A DNA stretch of 15,786 nucleotides, taken from contig JBBSUT010000047.1 of NCBI GenBank assembly GCA_038234155.1, forward strand, positions 1 to 15,786. The letters are read 5' to 3'. Under the pieces are notes generated by a model. The model worked only from the letters and a program-made list of their open reading frames with translations, had not been told where the DNA came from and searched no databases. Positions within the stretch are counted from its first letter, which is position 1. Each line of letters starts with the position of its first letter. This document shows, in pieces, positions 14,574 through 15,786 of this stretch. Both the position numbers and the translations under genes were made by a program. The stretch is from Novosphingopyxis sp038234155 (GTDB taxonomy: Bacteria; Pseudomonadota; Alphaproteobacteria; Sphingomonadales; Sphingomonadaceae).

Positions 14574-15458
14574 TCATTCTGCGGCCGCCAACATCGGCCC
14601 GGCCAGCGCGGCCTCGTCCGCCTCGCGCCGCGCAATCTCGTCCGCCCAGTGCAGGATTTCCATGCGTCCGTCGAAATGCTCGACCAGCGCGGTGCAGCCC
14701 TCCACCCAATCGCCATCATTATAATATTCGATTCCGTCTATCACCCGATGTTCGGCGCTGTGAATATGGCCTGCGACAACCCCGTCCACGCCGCGCTGCT
14801 GCGCCGCGCGGGCGACCATCTCCTCGAAGCGGGAGATGAACGCGACGGCGTTCTTCACCTTGTGCTTGGCCGCCTTTGACAACGACCAATAGCGCAGCCC
14901 CATGCGGCTACGCACCAGATTTGTGACGTGATTCATGCGCATCATCATCTCGTACGCGCTGTCGCCGACAAAGGCGAGCCAGCGGTGCGCCAGCATAATC
15001 GTGTCGAACTCGTCGCCATGCAGCACCAGCAGGCGGCGCCCGTCGGCGGTGTCGTGGAAGGCGGCGCGCTTGATCTCCACCCCGCCGAAATTCAGCCCGG
15101 TGAACTGGCGGAACATCTCATCATGATTGCCCGGCACATAGACGATCCGCGTGCCGCGCCGGGCGCGCTTCAGGATGCGCCAGACGATGTCGTTATGCGA
15201 TGCCGGCCAGTAAAACTTCTTCTTCAGCCGCCAGCCGTCAATAATGTCACCGACCAGATACATGGTATCGCTATCGACGTGATCCAGGAAATCGATCAGC
15301 ATCTCCGCCGCGCAGCCGCGGGTGCCCAGATGCACGTCCGAAATCCACACCGTGCGATATTTTTTGCGGTGTACCTCGCGGGCGAGCGGCCGCATGCCCA
15401 GCCGATCCTCGTATAGCCGTTCGTCGAGCGGTATTGGAAAGTCGGTCAGCGCGTTCAT
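14574..15458 (-). CDS. LpxH-like metallophosphoesterase (UDP-2,3-diacylglucosamine diphosphatase family)
   Basis: A 294-residue calcineurin-like phosphoesterase with all metal-site motifs: SDVHLG (40-45, Asp41 and His43), GDIIDGW (70-76, Asp71 and Asp74), GNHDE (110-114), HGDEFD (147-152) and GHIHSAE (230-236). LpxH cleaves the pyrophosphate of UDP-2,3-diacylglucosamine to lipid X in lipid A synthesis. This protein is longer than E. coli LpxH (about 240 residues) and belongs to the broad related group with a KKFYWPASHND insertion, whose substrate is not settled. The frame stays open upstream, but the ATG at 15458 has GGGGAGGG eight bases before it and gives the better N-terminus. It is probably co-transcribed with the GT4 gene. 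Three AACACCGG repeats lie about 100-140 bases upstream. Confidence 0.85.
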   Translation of the reverse strand: MNALTDFPIPLDERLYEDRLGMRPLAREVHRKKYRTVWISDVHLGTRGCAAEMLIDFLDHVDSDTMYLVGDIIDGWRLKKKFYWPASHNDIVWRILKRARRGTRIVYVPGNHDEMFRQFTGLNFGGVEIKRAAFHDTADGRRLLVLHGDEFDTIMLAHRWLAFVGDSAYEMMMRMNHVTNLVRSRMGLRYWSLSKAAKHKVKNAVAFISRFEEMVARAAQQRGVDGVVAGHIHSAEHRVIDGIEYYNDGDWVEGCTALVEHFDGRMEILHWADEIARREADEAALAGPMLAAAE

Positions 15459-15554
15459 AACGGCGCCCTCCCCTGTCGGTCCCCAGTGAATTTGGCGGTA
15501 ATGCCAGCGATCTGTGACATGACGACATGGACGCGGTGACGTTTTTCTTACAAC

Positions 15555-15601
15555 AACACCGGTATCATTCAATAACACCGGAATCTTGCAGCAAACACCG
15601 G
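15555..15601. repeat. Three AACACCGG direct repeats upstream of the LpxH-like gene
   Basis: AACACCGG occurs at 15555-15562, 15574-15581 and 15594-15601, with starts 19 and 20 bases apart (about two helical turns). The first two units are alike beyond the core (AACACCGGTATCATTCA versus AACACCGGAATCTTGCA). They lie in the 177-base gap between the quinone oxidoreductase end and the LpxH-like start and look like a set of regulator sites. Confidence 0.6.
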
Positions 15602-15635
15602 TGAGGGGGGATGTTTCAGGGAGCGACGCCCCGGT

Positions 15636-15786
15636 TCAGACCGTCAGCACGATCTTGCCGACATGATCGCCCGCCTCCATGCGCGCATGGGCCGCTGCCG
15701 CCTCGGCCAGTGCAAAGCAGGTATCGATGGCGGGGCGCAAATCGCCCTCCTCCACGAACGGCCAGACATTGCGGGCGATCTCGTCC
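15636..15786 (-). CDS. NAD(P)H:quinone oxidoreductase (zinc-independent MDR family), C-terminal fragment
   Basis: Only the last 49 or so codons are inside the window; the gene begins beyond the right edge. The translation contains WPFVEEGDLRPAIDTCFALA and then AHARMEAGDHVGKIVLTV at the C-terminus. The order P-x-[IV]-D-x-x-F-x-L-x-[ED]-A-x-x-AH-x-x-M-E-x-G-x-H-x-GKI[VI]L is the standard ending of quinone oxidoreductases of the medium-chain dehydrogenase/reductase superfamily (Qor/PIG3-like), which reduce quinones or related alkenals with NADPH. The cofactor domain cannot be seen, so substrate and nucleotide preference are undetermined. It is on the same strand as the LpxH-like gene but 177 bases away. 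Confidence 0.85.
   Translation of the reverse strand, partial: DEIARNVWPFVEEGDLRPAIDTCFALAEAAAAHARMEAGDHVGKIVLTV

Noticed and set aside
1..15786. Search by eye for CRISPR repeats, IS ends, tRNA genes, integrases, toxin-antitoxin pairs, restriction or defence genes
   Set aside because: None found; gene content is dense housekeeping metabolism with uniform base composition.

Overview
The window reads as chromosomal DNA of an alphaproteobacterium, most likely of the order Sphingomonadales. The evidence is high GC, the fused petABC cytochrome bc1 operon, a TrcR/DUF1013 regulator (a family I know only from alphaproteobacteria), and protein sequences that look sphingomonad throughout. The genus cannot be named from sequence alone. 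Almost all the DNA is housekeeping metabolism. I see no tRNA, rRNA, CRISPR array, insertion sequence, integrase or phage gene, and no gene-free stretch over 300 bases.

Left part (1-1635): divergent glpD (only its first 26 codons are in the window) and glpK, for aerobic glycerol use. Next (1738-4546, minus strand): petA-petB-petC, encoding the Rieske protein, cytochrome b and cytochrome c1 of the bc1 complex. Divergent from petA runs trmL-hemF (4805-6167). trmL carries an in-frame TAA at codon 98 although the reading frame is family-like on both sides, so it is annotated as a probable pseudogene. hemF makes protoporphyrinogen IX, which fits its place beside a heme-protein operon.

Middle part: two tandem, diverged, multi-pass membrane proteins of unknown function (6211-7947, minus) stand back to back with a plus-strand cluster. 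That cluster is lipB (octanoyl transfer to lipoyl domains), a small acidic lipoprotein, and a succinate-semialdehyde-type aldehyde dehydrogenase (8085-10575). Right part (10753-15786, all minus strand): a FadD-like acyl-CoA ligase, the DUF1013 regulator trcR, a GT4 glycosyltransferase, an LpxH-like metallophosphoesterase and the C-terminus of a quinone oxidoreductase.

The observations most worth a second look are the nonsense codon in trmL; three AACACCGG direct repeats 19-20 bp apart upstream of the LpxH-like gene; the LpxH-like/GT4 pair in a lineage often lacking classical lipid A; the duplicated membrane-protein genes with a 14-bp tandem repeat between them; a hairpin touching the ribosome binding site of the aldehyde dehydrogenase; and a 17-bp piece of the petB 5' coding region repeated in the petA leader. 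I found no convincing new defence or mobile system.
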